64,000 nucleotides of DNA, from NCBI GenBank assembly GCA_009809945.1, contig WTPW01001252.1, positions 160,063-224,062 on the forward strand, read 5' to 3'. Of the stretch, positions 33,151 through 45,200 are shown piece after piece. Made by a program: the position numbers and the translations under genes. This DNA comes from Gigaspora margarita (Eukaryota; Glomeromycota; Glomeromycetes; Diversisporales; Gigasporaceae). The notes beneath the pieces are model-generated. The model made no database searches. It was not told where the DNA came from and saw only the letters and a program-made list of their open reading frames with translations. The stretch's first letter is position 1, and each line of letters begins with the position of its first letter.

Positions 33151-33539
33151 TATAGGCGAAATGTGGATTGCTTCCATCTAAAACTTTTTTCTTACTAAGT
33201 TAACGATACATGCCCACTAATTAAAAGTTGTAGAGCTCGTTGAGACGCATCTAATGGTGGTTAGATCATTCAAATCGACCCAGTGGATGGTGAGATATCG
33301 TCGAAAAACGATTGGCCGACTATATAAAATCTCTTATATAAACAAATATTGTTTACATAGAGATTATATAGTCGGCCAATTGTTTTTCGACGATTTCTCA
33401 CCATCCACCGGGCCAATTTAGATGATCTAACCACCGTTAGATGCGTCACAACGAGCTCTACAACTTTCAATTAGTGGGCATGTATTTAACTTAGTAAGAA
33501 AAAAAGTTTTAGATGGAAGCATGCCACATTTCGCCTATA
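33151..33539. mobile_element. Foldback element, ~170-bp arms
   Basis: Near-perfect palindrome from TATAGGCGAAATGTGG to CCACATTTCGCCTATA with a short loop (about 33325-33365). The arm contains TTGTAGAGCTCG, GGTGGTTAGATCATTC and GACCCAGTGGATGG in that order. The same order recurs at 47679-48212 and, less exactly, at 2157-2475. No protein is encoded. Confidence 0.88.
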
Positions 33540-33646
33540 GATGACCATAATGAGGTATTTTATTATAGTCACACCTCTTTACAATCACCAAAATAGGGTG
33601 CGACGGACTTGGTGATTATAGAGAGGGACGAATGTAATTATTATTA

Positions 33647-33964
33647 GGCCATGCAAAGATAATTTTTCATTTTGCATAATCTGGCATTCAAAATTTTGGT
33701 GGGTCAGATTTTTTTTTAAAAAAACAATTAACTTTGTATGGTCTAAATTAATTCATATTTATAAATTCTTTAGTTTGCATAACATGGAATCAGAAAATTT
33801 TTGTTTTTTTTATCAGATTAATTAGTAAAAATTAAGTCATCATCAGGTGACAATACTGAAGAAAAAATTAAAATGCAAAAATGGAATAATTGATGCAAAA
33901 GAAATTTAAAAATTTTTTTTGAAAAAATTGGATTAGCAGGTTATGCAAAATGAAAAGTGTGGTC
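33647..33964. mobile_element. PIF/Harbinger-like MITE, 318 bp
   Basis: Ends GGCCATGCAAAG...TTTTCATTTTGCATAA and TTATGCAAAATGAAAAGTGTGGTC are inverted. Flanks TTA and TTG. Same family as 41134-41363. Confidence 0.75.
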
Positions 33965-34498
33965 TTGTAAATAAATATAATATATGAACTGTATATAAAT
34001 ATACAAAATAGCAATTATAATAACATATATTACAAATAAATATATTTTACCATCTTAGGTAGCATTTCTATAAAAAATTGTTTATTTTGCCAATTAAATT
34101 TAGGATCAGGTATAATGTGACAGTTAAAACAAGGGGTCATCTAATGCCTGGTACCTTACAAAATTACTATATCCACCAAGTAGTATTTTATTTTCTAAGT
34201 AAAAAAATTACATGTAAAATTAAAGCTAAGAAACCATGTTATAATTAGGGTTAGATTAGAAAAATATAGTACTATATTATGCCTTTTAGAAAATTTTATA
34301 AGGGACATTTTTATTAGAATGCAGTAGATAGTTTTCTAATAAAAATTTAGAGCTATCCCTGTTTTTTGTAAAAAGTAAGTCTGCTTCAATTTTATATTAC
34401 ATCTGATCTTAAAATAAGATTGGTTAATTAACAAAAATATAAGCAATGTTTTAACTGTGTTAAAAAAATTGAAAATAAATATTAATAACTGCATATAG
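33965..34498. other. AT-rich stretch within the gypsy fossil zone
   Basis: No recognisable feature. Probably decayed element sequence between MITE insertions. Confidence 0.3.
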
Positions 34499-34500
34499 TA

Positions 34501-34765
34501 ATTGGGATCTTTGCTAGAAAAATCATCCTTTGACATTTTCTACTCAGGTAATTTCAGACAAATTTAGAACAACTTACCAGTTCTTATATAAATAAAAACA
34601 TCTTTTACCTTTATTAATTCAATAGTGCATCAAATAAACTTTTGAATCAATAAAGTCATAAGATATTTTGTATGCAAATAAAACTGGTATATTTGTTTAA
34701 GTTTGTCTGAATCAGCCCAATTGGAAAATGTTGAAGGGTGATTTTTCTAGCAAAGATCCCAATTA
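34501..34765. mobile_element. MITE with ~41-bp TIRs
   Basis: Left ATTGGGATCTTTGCTAGAAA and right TTTCTAGCAAAGATCCCAAT, with the inverted match continuing through AATCATCCTTTGACATTTTC. Inserted in the palindrome array. TSD ambiguous because of the AT repeat. Confidence 0.8.
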
Positions 34766-35168
34766 TTACTATGTGTAGTAATTATAATTACTACATGTAG
34801 TAACAATTATTACTTGCTGTAAAAATTACTACATGTCATAATAATTACTATATATCATAGTAATTACTATATATATATATATATATTATGATTAAGATGA
34901 GGTTTTGCTTATGTCTTTATTAATAATTTATAGGAGATACCACCAGGGTTTCTCTGAATTAATTAATATAATAATACAGTGTATAAACTATACTAATTAT
35001 TCCAATATAAACTATATTACAAGAGTAGAGCTCAGACTAGTTTATCTGCAACCTAAACCTATTAGAGTGGTTAAAATTTATCTAGATTTGTAAAATAATT
35101 ACTATATATTGTAATTTGTATATAGTAATTATTACATGTCATAATTATTATAACATTTTATAATTATT

Positions 35169-35393
35169 GTTGTGGCTGAAAGCTGGAAATGGCTAAAGCT
35201 AGAAATTTTAAATATTTTAATATAAAAATTACAAAAATTTTTAGGCCCTTTTGTTAGGAGGTTTTTTTAGAGTTAGGTTAGGGTTTAGGATTAGTTTTAA
35301 TAATAAAAACGTATAGGTGGATTTTAATAGAACATATTTTTAAATCAAGGTTCCTAATTTCTAGCTTCAGCCATTTCCAGCTTCAGCTGCAAC
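35169..35393. mobile_element. MITE with 7-bp TSD, 225 bp
   Basis: Ends GTTGTGGCTGAAAGCTGG and CCAGCTTCAGCTGCAAC, with TSD AATTATT (35162-35168, 35394-35400). A telomere-like TTAGGTTAGGGTTTAGG sits in the middle. Same family as 1478-1892 and 32237-32459. Confidence 0.85.
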
Positions 35394-35899
35394 AATTATT
35401 ACATGTTGTAATAATTATGATATGTAGTAATATTTACTACAATTATAATTTTAAAAATCTGTGTAAAAATATATATCGTAAATATAATTATTTATAGTAC
35501 TATACTTTAACATTTGATAAGTTTGAGTATAAAAATAAAGCTTTAAAAAAGGCTAAAGAATATTATACTAAAGAAGCTCTTGATGAAACACTTTTTGAAA
35601 ATCTGTGCATAAATCACTATAGCCCTAGCACTTATTTAATTAATATGAAAGAATTACCAACTAGAAAAACTGCCCAAAGACAAAATTTTAAAAAAAATTT
35701 GAAAACTAGTTTGATGAAATTCACTTGTATCTTAAAAAAAAAAGGCTGCCCATTGTGTGTTGTATAGTGAAAAGAACATTTTCTCTTGTAACACAAGTAA
35801 CAATCTAGTATAGTCATATATGAAATAAATACAGAATCTGTTACACTAATAAACAATTACCATATCATGCTGCTCTATTTGTATGAGAGTTTATTTGAA

Positions 35900-36415
35900 A
35901 GAAATTGAGCAACTAAAAGAGAAAGTTTAATAACAGAGTCAAAGAGCTATGGGTCTCACCAATAGTAGTAGTATTAAAAAAGGTAGAAAGTTATGAATGT
36001 GCATGAACTATTGCAAATTGAATTAGGTAATAAAAAATGATGCTTTTCTTCTTCCAAAAATCAATATCTTTTTGAGGTGTTTAGTCATAATTTGTGGGTT
36101 TCTTCTCTTGATTTTATATCCAATTATTGGCAAGTTCGTGTAAAATATAGTAATAAGAAAAAACTGCTTTTAGTATCTACAAATTTTTGGTAATGATATT
36201 TGGTTTTTGCAATACTTATATCACTTTTCAGTATCTAATAAACCAAGTACTGTTAAATTTTATTAAAAAATTTTGTTATATTATATCAGTTATACAGCAT
36301 GTCTTTTTGATTGATATCTATAATAATAATGATTATAAAACATATGAATTTACTATAAACTTCAAGCTGAAGATTATTTTCACTTTACTAATTGCCAACG
36401 CCAGACCATGTTGAG
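35900..36415 (+). pseudogene. Reverse-transcriptase remnant of the gypsy fossil
   Basis: Recognisable as the palm region of a Ty3/gypsy-type RT from the order of short motifs (SPIVVVLKK, YWQVRVK, TFQYLINQVL). Broken, with many breaks. Confidence 0.7.
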
Positions 36416-37125
36416 ATGCAATGGCTCTGATTTAAAAATTTTCATTTGTAAGACGTAGATCATGAGTTCTATCGATTAATTTAATCGTCCACACAAATAA
36501 AACTATGGTCAAACATACTCTTATCATCGAGTATTACGCGAAGTTGCCGGTTTAAAATAGAATTGATCTAGGAGATTCAGTCGTGTTTATGGGAAAACTA
36601 TAAATATTGTAAATATTGTCATCACACTAATTACATTGTCTATTGTATATTTGCGAAAAATTAAAATCAGAAAGTGAGTGTGTGTATAGATGGTGGCTCT
36701 TAGATCCAGGTTTCCAGGATAAATCTGGCTGTACGCATAATACATATGATTTAACATTAGCAGAAACTATTTAACATGTTGTGACATATAAGAGAGTCGT
36801 GTATAATTACACGGTTTTTATAATTGCGATTAAAAAGACAAAACACGGGTTTCTCTATGTAATTTAAAAGAGAATGTTTAAAGAGACATGTTACTAATGT
36901 GGACAATACGAACATATCATTGAGGAATGAAACAGAACGTGGTGTTATGAATATGGTGGGGATGCATATGTTGATAGAAAACTACAATAAATTAAGTACA
37001 AACATTGAAATTATAAGATGACAGTAACAAAACTTTAACAGAAATTAATTCTTATCAAAGATATTAAGTTTAAAATTATTTAAAAGAATTTCTTTTATTG
37101 TGTATACTGATTGGAATGATCAGTT
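36416..37125. other. Intergenic, nothing recognised
   Basis: AT-rich, no gene. From 37125 to 37289 it matches the 3' flank of the other GMC gene (21520-21678), so the duplicated block extends about 160 bp beyond the stop codon. Confidence 0.45.
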
Positions 37126-37289
37126 AAAACTCTTAATTTATTATTATTTTAGCATTATATATTAAAATAACTACATAACTCTCGTAAATTTTAATTTAGC
37201 TTAATAGTTTAAGAGTCAAAAAATATTTATTTTTGATAATAATATATTCATATCTGATATGTAAATGAATACGAAATTTTATAATTCAT

Positions 37290-39709
37290 CTAACATGTTC
37301 CCGTATAATCTTCAATAATTAACCGACTCGCCCTCCAAGCAACCATAGCTGTAGGTGCATTCGTATTTCCGTTTGGAATATATGGAAATATTGATGCATC
37401 AACAACTCGAAGATTTTTCGTACCATAAACTTGAAGTCGGTGATTAGCTACTCCATCTTTGGATTCTGGTGCCATTTTTACTGTTCCACATATATGAAAT
37501 GAAAATGACTAAGCACAAATAAGATAGAAATGATAATAAGAAATCTTTTATAAAATATATTTATCCAAAATACAGTAATAAAAAAAATCTTTTAAGTACT
37601 TGCCTTATTCACAATAAACCTTTCCCAATCTTCATCACTCATATCATCCCCGTTAGTGCACCATTGTCCAAATTCATCATTAATTCCAATTTCTTTAACA
37701 TCATAAACAGTACTTAGTGGAGGTTGTTTAAGTATTTCACGACATAATTTAAGTGAACTAATCATTCTAGGTAAATCATCTGATTTTTCAAAGAAATTTA
37801 AATATATTTTTGGTTGATCAAATGGATTATTGCTGTTAAGTTCTAAATAACCAATGCTTGATGGAATGTTAAGAAGTGGAATTAGAGCAATCCCATCGAA
37901 TTTATTATGTTTTTTTCTATAAAGTTCTGTTGAAGGATCTAAAAAACCATCTTGGTATGTACTCGCTATATAATATTAATAAATTAATAAACATAATTAT
38001 ACAAATTCATGGTTCAATCAAATACATACCAATAATTTGCATATCGGGATTCTCGTCAAAAAAGTCATCTTTACAAGGAATCTTTCCTTCAACATTAGCT
38101 TTATGTATTATCCCAATTTCACATGAATTACTCCAATGATTAATTGTATTTGGAGTCGATTTAGCAACGAGACAACAACCTGGATGATCTAATAAATTTC
38201 TTCCAACTGGTAGTTCTTTACGGACTTTTATATTATTTGGCTCAAGATTTTCTTTTGGTCCAATGCCGGAAAGCATTAAAATCTTGAAAAAAACAATAGG
38301 AAGGATTTATGATAAATAACATCATTATGGTTAACGACTATTATATTCTTACCTGAGGGCTATTAATAGCACCACCACAAAGAATGACCTCTCCTTTCGG
38401 AGCAATGAATGCTTCACGCACGATACCATTACAAAAATATCTTACGCCGATTGCAATATTTTCTTCTTTATTCTTCTCATCCCAAATAATATTTAGTACA
38501 TGAGCAAATGACCTAACATCTACTGCCGTAACTTTTCCGAAACTATTATATTTCGAATCTGGGTGTAATTCGACCTTTTTAAATGCATCTTTTAGATAAC
38601 TATCAACCAATGAACATCTTTTTCCATCCTGGATTGTGGACTGTAATATGTAACCAATATATTAAAAAAAAAAGAACTGCAAAGCAAAATTGACATGTGA
38701 CTAGAAAATTTATTAATAATACACCTGTAATGTACCAACACCATTTTGTTTTTCACCATTAAAATCGTCATTATAAGGAATTCCAAGATTTTTTGCAGCA
38801 TCAATCAAACCTGACATAACATCATATATATCATTTTTGCTGTCTTTTACATGAAGTAAGCCATTGAATCCGTGGAATTTTTTAAATTTTTCGTCTGGGT
38901 TCTTTCGTGAATTTTTTTCTACTGCTTTAAACGCTTTTAAAGAAATATATTTTTGAGTAAATAAAATGATTCGAATTAAGATGAAATTTATAAATTCTTA
39001 CCTTCTAAACAATGATCCCAGTCCCAAATCTTGTATTCAGGACCTTGGGCCGCCCAATCATTGTACACTTTTGCCTGACCTCGCCTAAATATAAATTAAA
39101 GATATAACTTCAAAAAAGCAAAACAATAAGATTTGAAAAATTGTGAAGCTTACATATAAACCATTGCATTCACAGTACTACTTCCTCCCCAAACCTTTCC
39201 ACGCATATAAGGAGATTCCTTTTTTAAGATTTCCTTAGTAGGGTCTACAGAGCTTTGTATTCTTTGTTCCTGAGTAACATATCCCCAGTCACAATCGTTT
39301 ATTCGTAAAGCCTATGTTGCAGAAAAAACAAGAGTTTAATATAATAATTAATGGCTATTACACATTTATAAAAGCATTATCAGTATATGCTTATCACCTT
39401 CAAGGAAGCACAAGGCAATTTAATTATGCCATTTGAATAAGTATCAGGACCTCCAGCTTCCAATACCAAAACGTTGATACTTGGAATACAATGAATTAAT
39501 TCTCTAGCAAGCACACATCCTGCAGTACCAGCACCCACGATAATGAAATCATAAGTTTCTTTGGTTTTTTTTGCAAGTTTATCGTGATCGCAAATTTTCT
39601 TATTCCAAAATTCACGAATTTTATTATCATTTTCTAAATCATGATTTTTCTCAATTGCACTTATATCTTGGCTCATATTTTTATTACGACTTATTTTAAA
39701 AGTTATCAT
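37290..39709 (-). CDS. GMC (FAD-dependent) oxidoreductase, 8 exons, 616 or 627 aa
   Basis: Paralogue of the gene at 21679-24049 in the same orientation. Exons: 39709 (or 39676)-39398, 39311-39154, 39084-39002, 38933-38725, 38640-38353, 38282-38030, 37965-37604 and 37508-37290. Exons 2-8 equal the paralogue's in length (158, 83, 209, 288, 253, 362 and 219 nt) and all phases join. The ATG at 39676 ([10 protein letters not shown]) matches the paralogue's start best; the one at 39709 adds 11 residues. FAD fold [18 protein letters not shown], signature 1 [13 protein letters not shown], signature 2 [16 protein letters not shown], catalytic His in FHICGTVKM and Asn in GNTNAPTA. The catalytic loop has Ile where both other copies have Pro (FHPCGT), which might shift activity. 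Substrate unknown. Confidence 0.88.
37509..37603 (-). other. GC-AG intron (intron 7) shared with paralogue
   Basis: Donor AAG|GCAAGTACTT and acceptor GTGCTTAG, as in 21898-21983. Confidence 0.85.
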
Positions 39710-39719
39710 GTTGTGATTA

Positions 39720-40036
39720 TTTCATTATTCTCTTTTATATCTGTTACAAATTCCTTATTCATAGAGATAGGTGATTGAATGATTTATATATGACTGGTTT
39801 TATTTGGTAATATTTTTTTTTATATCGGAGTGAACTTCCGGTAATAAATGGTTCTGCATGAAAGATGCATACGCCATAGCATAATGGAAAAATCGTAACA
39901 GAAAGTTCTATTTCTTTAAAATAAAAAGAATTCAAACACGCTTAAAAGAAGAAAAAAGCGAAAATAAGCAAAACTAATGTTTAAATCTATCTTGGTCACT
40001 AATTAAAAATGACGGGAATGAAATTTTACATATACT
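39720..40036. other. Upstream region of the second GMC gene
   Basis: AT-rich; no assignable promoter. The last ~85 bp (39950-40036, AAACTAATGTTTAAATC to GAAATTTTACATATA) recur at 40649-40733. Confidence 0.4.
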
Positions 40037-40274
40037 GTTGGCCACTGCATACAGTATCCCAAATATAATACCTTTTGTGATTAAGACTCGGGTATTCCTA
40101 TCAGCCTGTTTCTTGAATAAGACCCGGGAGGGTATAGCTATATTGATTTACTACTTTAATATGATATATCCCCAAATATAGTACCCGGTTCTTCACACAG
40201 TACCCACGGGTACTATTCAATTTTAAAAACAGAGATTTTGAATAATACCCCGGGTACGTTATGCAGTGGCCAAC
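40037..40274. mobile_element. TIR element (MITE), 238 bp
   Basis: Inverted ends GTTGGCCACTGCATA and TATGCAGTGGCCAAC. GGGTATTCC/GGGTAC words inside. No clear TSD. Confidence 0.75.
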
Positions 40275-41130
40275 GGTAGTAAGCATTAATTTAATCCTAC
40301 AGCCTCTAATGTTAAGGCTTTAACCTAAATTTTTGTCTCGCGCAGTGATGTAAATTGTATTGACGCACGTATATCGGGGGCTCCTCCATATATATTATAA
40401 CGCGCATATAAATTTTTTTTTTTGTGCATGTTTTTTTTGCGCTTGCGCCAATAAACCTTTTTTGAATTTACACTGGTCTCACGCACTTTATTTACAAAAT
40501 CGGATTTCTTTTTTTGGTTTGTATTACCGCACAGATATTTAATAATGGCTTTACTTATTTGTGCCGTAATACAAACTCCTAAAAAGATAACTACCAATCA
40601 GTGAGTTCGAATTTTGATCGTTCCGATATGAATTCCAAACACGTGTGGAAGAAAAAAAAAACCAAAACTATTGTTTAAATCGACCTTGATGCACTAAATA
40701 AAAATTTCGGGGACGAAATTTTACATATAATGGGCAACTGTCTATGGCTATTGCTTCTATGTAACGTTAACCTCCTAACCCTAAATTTGGTTTTTACGCA
40801 TTTTGTTTATTTACAAAATTCAATTTCCTTTTTTGGGTTGTATTACCGGCACAAATAAGTAAATCGCCCTAGCGTTATCAATCTAACAAATTTCGCTAAA
40901 ATCTGGTGTAACCGTGTTTAAAATGGAATCTGCGGTTCATTGAAAATTCACCGCGCATACTTTTTTGGAATTTTCATTATGATTACAAAGATCACTATCG
41001 ATATTGAATTTTAAATACTGGATGTAACGCAAATGCACTAACCCGTTCGCGCACTAATGTAAAGTTTTCTTTGGGAATATTTATACGCAATAAAGCTTCT
41101 TTTAGCCTAATATAATAGTGAAACATGACC
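40275..41130. other. Intergenic with local duplications
   Basis: About 85 bp at 40649-40733 repeats 39950-40036, and TTTTTGG(T/G)TTGTATTACCG occurs at about 40510 and 40832. This suggests a duplicated block of unknown origin. No gene. Confidence 0.45.
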
Positions 41131-41133
41131 TTA

Positions 41134-41363
41134 AAGTCACGCGAAGTTAATTATTCGTTTTGCATAACCTGACGACCCAATTTTTCAAAAAAATTTCTTT
41201 TTTTAAATTCCAATTATTCCGTTTGCTACGGTATTTAAATTTGTCTCCGGTATCGCCTGATTGAGACTCCAATCTTCCGGAATTACCCGATAGGTTCGAA
41301 AAAAAAATTCCAAAATTTTCTGATTCCATGTTATACAAACGGAAAAATTAACTTCGTGTGGCC
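41134..41363. mobile_element. PIF/Harbinger-like MITE, 230 bp
   Basis: Perfect TTA duplication (41131-41133, 41364-41366). Ends GTCACGCGAAGTTAATTATTC and GAAAAATTAACTTCGTGTGGCC are inverted. Same family as 33647-33964 (shared TTTTGCATAACCTG). Confidence 0.82.
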
Positions 41364-41954
41364 TTAGATGTGAACATGAGCTTATTTATTTACGATACTT
41401 TAATAATAATAATAATAATATATATATATATATATATAAATCCAACATGCCGACTAGGGATGAGAATCGATTCTCTGATAATCGATTTAATCGTTAATCG
41501 AATTAGAATCGATTCTCATTTTTGTATAATCGATTTAATCGTTTCTAGAAACGATTACATATTTTTGAATCGATTCTTGAATTAGAATCGATTCTAGGCG
41601 TATAATCGTTTTAATTATAATAAACTTTCACTAATTTTCAAGTTATTTATTTATTTTAAAAACAGCTCTTTTATTTTAAACTTTATGAGTCATTTAGCTT
41701 AGCCTTTAGTTCGTACTCAGCCATCTTTATTTTGCAAGTTATTTACTTATATATATATATATATATTTTTCCTCCCTCCGCTATCCTGAAGGTCCTTAGA
41801 CACCCTCAGATCTGTCACAACTTCAGGCCAGAGTTATCATTCTAGACGGAGATCAACAGTTTTATATAACCCCTAGGTAGTAATTACCCGGGACGTCGTA
41901 TGACGCGATGGCATATCACCGACTCATGAGATAGCTCATGCTCCATTAAGTCTG

Positions 41955-42157
41955 TTTACTTATATTTTTAAATATTCTCTGGTAAGTAATTATTACAGCT
42001 ATATGTTTGTTAAATATAAGGCGTATTGTTTTATTAAATTTTAAGCCTATAGTTTATAGCCAGCCATATTATAGTGGCTAAGGTTATTACTTTTAATTTT
42101 TAAGACCATTTCTTAATTTTTACACGAATGAATAAATAATATTGCCCAAATAATTAA
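41955..42157. repeat. LINE target-site duplication, left copy (203 bp)
   Basis: TTTACTTATATTTTTAAATA to CCCAAATAATTAA, repeated at 47476-47678 with about three differences in 203. It abuts the poly-T (LINE poly-A) tract. Confidence 0.85.
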
Positions 42158-42256
42158 GCCTNTTTTTTTTTTTTTTTTTTTTTTTAAACCCCAAAATAAT
42201 AATTATCGGGGACGTCAAATGACGCACTTTATTAAGCTAAATTTATTTACAGATTA

Positions 42257-45200
42257 TTATATACAATTAGTTTCAGAACTATTTGCACTATATACACTTT
42301 TTAAAAAGTCTAATTCTTTCCTTTTAAGTAGGTGGCTTTTCAATGCCAAGTTTATTTCTTTTGTGACTCTGGTCTTCCATATGAACTGCATTGCTGGTTC
42401 TGGCATTGTACCATTACCCCACTTCTTGTTTGTAAACCAAACCCAGATTTCATATATTACTATAATGTGTAACCAGATAAATGATTTGTGCGATTTGGTT
42501 GTTTTAGCATTAGAAGCTGTAAATACTTCTTCCATTGTAGTTGGAGGAACTACTTCTTGTGAGGGATCAAACATGTTATATGCAAGTTCCCATATCTTAT
42601 GACTAACTCGGCAGTCCATAGCAAAATGCTCTATTGTCTGTATTTAATTTGGGCACCATGGGCAGTCACGCGAGATTGATGAGTCCATGTACCCTAGTCT
42701 TGTACCCAAGGGGAGTGCCCTATGTAACAACCTCCAAAAGATGTCTTTTTTATTATTTGAAACCCAATTTATCAATGACCATGCCCAATTTTCTTTTTTA
42801 TCAGTTTCACTAAAAAAGTTGGTCTATGTAAGGGTACTTGAGATAGATAGCTTTTTGAGATAGTTTGTGGCATTTGCTATTGTTAGATTTTTAGCAGTAT
42901 CTCCCATAATATTGAGGTCATCAAGGTTCCAGGGCCAATTTTTGTTGCTCTCAGGTATTTTTTCTTTTAGTCTTTTCCAGGCTGTAACATATGATTTCCA
43001 TTTGCAGGGCCATCCTTTTAACCTAATTGGTGAAGTAGAAAGGGCTTCTTGTACTGTTTTCTTTCGTCTTTTAAGTAGAGCAGCTTCTATTTTCAGCCTT
43101 TCATTTGTTGCCCAGAAGTTTTTACCAGACCAGAGTTTCAACCAAACTATTATTAATCTTGCATCAATCATATCTGGCAGGACCAGAGCATTTAGTCCAT
43201 TATTTTCCTGTGTTTGTTGGTAAATTGCATATCTTGGGAGTAACTTTGACTTGTCCTTTATCCAGTAGATCATTATTTTGTTTATTTTACCTAGCTGTTT
43301 CCTGTTTGGAGGGAGTATATAGGAAGCAAACCATATCTTTGATAATAGGAGTGACTTTGCAATCAAGATTCTGCCCTTAAATGAGAGCCCTCTTCTTTTC
43401 ATATTTTCTGTTAGCTTTTTTAGTTTTGTAGTGACATCATCCCAGAAAGTTTTTTTTGTTTGTCCTTTATTGTTCACCTCAAATCCCAGGATTCTGATTG
43501 ACCCATTTTCCTCTATTTTATCAAAGCTTTCCTTTCCTGGTAGTGTTGTCTGGCTTGCTTTTTCTGTTAGAGATAACAACTTGGATTTTTCTTTGTTCAC
43601 TTTTGCGTTTGCTGCTGCCTCATATTTTATAAGAGGTTTCTCAGAGTATTTCAATCTTCAACTGAACCTAGTCCCACTGTTAAATCATCAGCATAGGCTG
43701 TGATTTTAAATCTTGCATATCTTGTTGGTATGCCATTTATTTTATATTTCATTAGTCTTAGAAGAGGTTCAAAAGCTACTATATAAAGTAAGGGAGAGAG
43801 AGGGTCCCCTTGTCTAACTCCTCTTCTGATCTTAAATGTGGTAGAAAGCAAACCTGCATCTGTTATGTGTGCTACTAAGTTTCCAAATAGACTCCTAATT
43901 AGTTCTATAAAAACTGGGCTAAAGCCCAATTTCTCTAGTACCCGTATTAGGTAGTTATGATTCACTCTATCAAAGGCTTTTTTTTGGTCTAGGAAGAGGA
44001 GCCAGGCTGTATTACACTGGTTTTCTTGGCTTCTTATAGTGCTTATGATGTCCAAGGCTGCATCCACAATTGACCGGTCCTTTACAAACCCTGCTTGATG
44101 TTCACCTATAATATCCTTGCAAATATAGTTGAATCTATCTGCCACAATTTTCATAAAGATTTTGGCATCTGCATTTACTAGTGAAATAGGTCTCCAATTA
44201 CTAATGTTGTCAAGAGCTTTACTCTTTTTTGGAATTAGAGTAATTACTGATTTTTGCCATGAGTCTGGAATTCTACCCGAGCTTAGTGCATTGTTAAAAA
44301 CATTTTTGAGAATTGGAGAAACTTCATCACATAAAGTCTTATAAAATTCATATGTTAATCCATCTGAGCCTGGTGCTTTATAATTTGGGAGTTTATTAAT
44401 TGTATCTGTAATTTTCTGTAAGCTAATTTCTTTAATTAGAGCCTTATTTTGTTGTTGTGATACTGATGGAAAGTCATCTGTAAGGGCCTCTATTGCTTCT
44501 ATATCTACTGGTTCATTCTGATATAATGCCTCAAATTGATCCCTTATATATTGCAAAATTTCTGACCTGTCACTTGTAGCTGGTGATGCTGGGTTTCTAA
44601 CTATATTTGTTGCTTCACGTGATGTTTGCATCTTGTATCATTCAAAAAAATATTTTGTTGATTTTTCCCCTTCTTCTAACCATTTAATATTTGATCTTAA
44701 TTGCCATTTTTTTGTCAGAAGTTTTAATTCATTCTGCAGCTCTAAGTTCAATTGTTCTACTACAATACTCAGGTCCATAAGTTGGGGGTTTCTAGCCATC
44801 TTGTTATTTAGTTCTGTTATTCTCTTGTGAATTTTTTGTATACGAGTTTCTGGGGTCGTAGGTGGCTTACAAGCTCTAAAAATTGATTGACATCTGACCT
44901 TATAGAAATCCCAGTCTGAAGTTGCCTCCATATCCTTAAGATCATCTTTTATTTCTTTTGATATAAATGGATTATCCAACATACGTGGATTGAGCTTCCA
45001 TAATGTGGGCTTGGGTGTTTCATGATTTCTATATAATGAACACTATACTAGAAGATGGTCTGAATTTCCAAACTTAGTCTTTGATTTTTTGCACATCTGT
45101 ATATGGCCATTATCAAGAAAAATATAGTCTAGTCTTGTGGCCATAGAGCGCCCATTTTTAACTGTTTGGTGATAGGTAATAAAGGGTTTTGTATTACTTA

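Larger units (their letters stand above)
32644..33634. mobile_element. pogo-like TIR element, 991 bp, with nested foldbacks
   Basis: TA-flanked (32642-32643, 33635-33636) ends CAGTCAGACCTCCCTATAGTC and GATTATAGAGAGGGACGAATG. TATAGTCAC words are repeated inside both ends, and GTGCGACGGACT stands in both halves. CAGTC...CCTC ends with TA duplication fit pogo/Tigger. It contains the foldback at 33151-33539 and a partial copy at 32940-33117. Confidence 0.75.
31425..36415 (+). mobile_element. Ty3/gypsy-type fossil, heavily decayed and interrupted
   Basis: Plus-strand translations show a protease-region hallmark (LLLGIDWS) near 32040-32060. A reverse-transcriptase region at about 35900-36415 is recognised by YWQVRVK and by FGFCNTYITFQYLINQVL, the counterpart of the usual FGLCNAPATFQ. 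Between them lie at least five later DNA-element insertions and AT palindrome arrays. The copy is broken by many changes, no LTRs were found, and it is probably very old. Confidence 0.7.
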
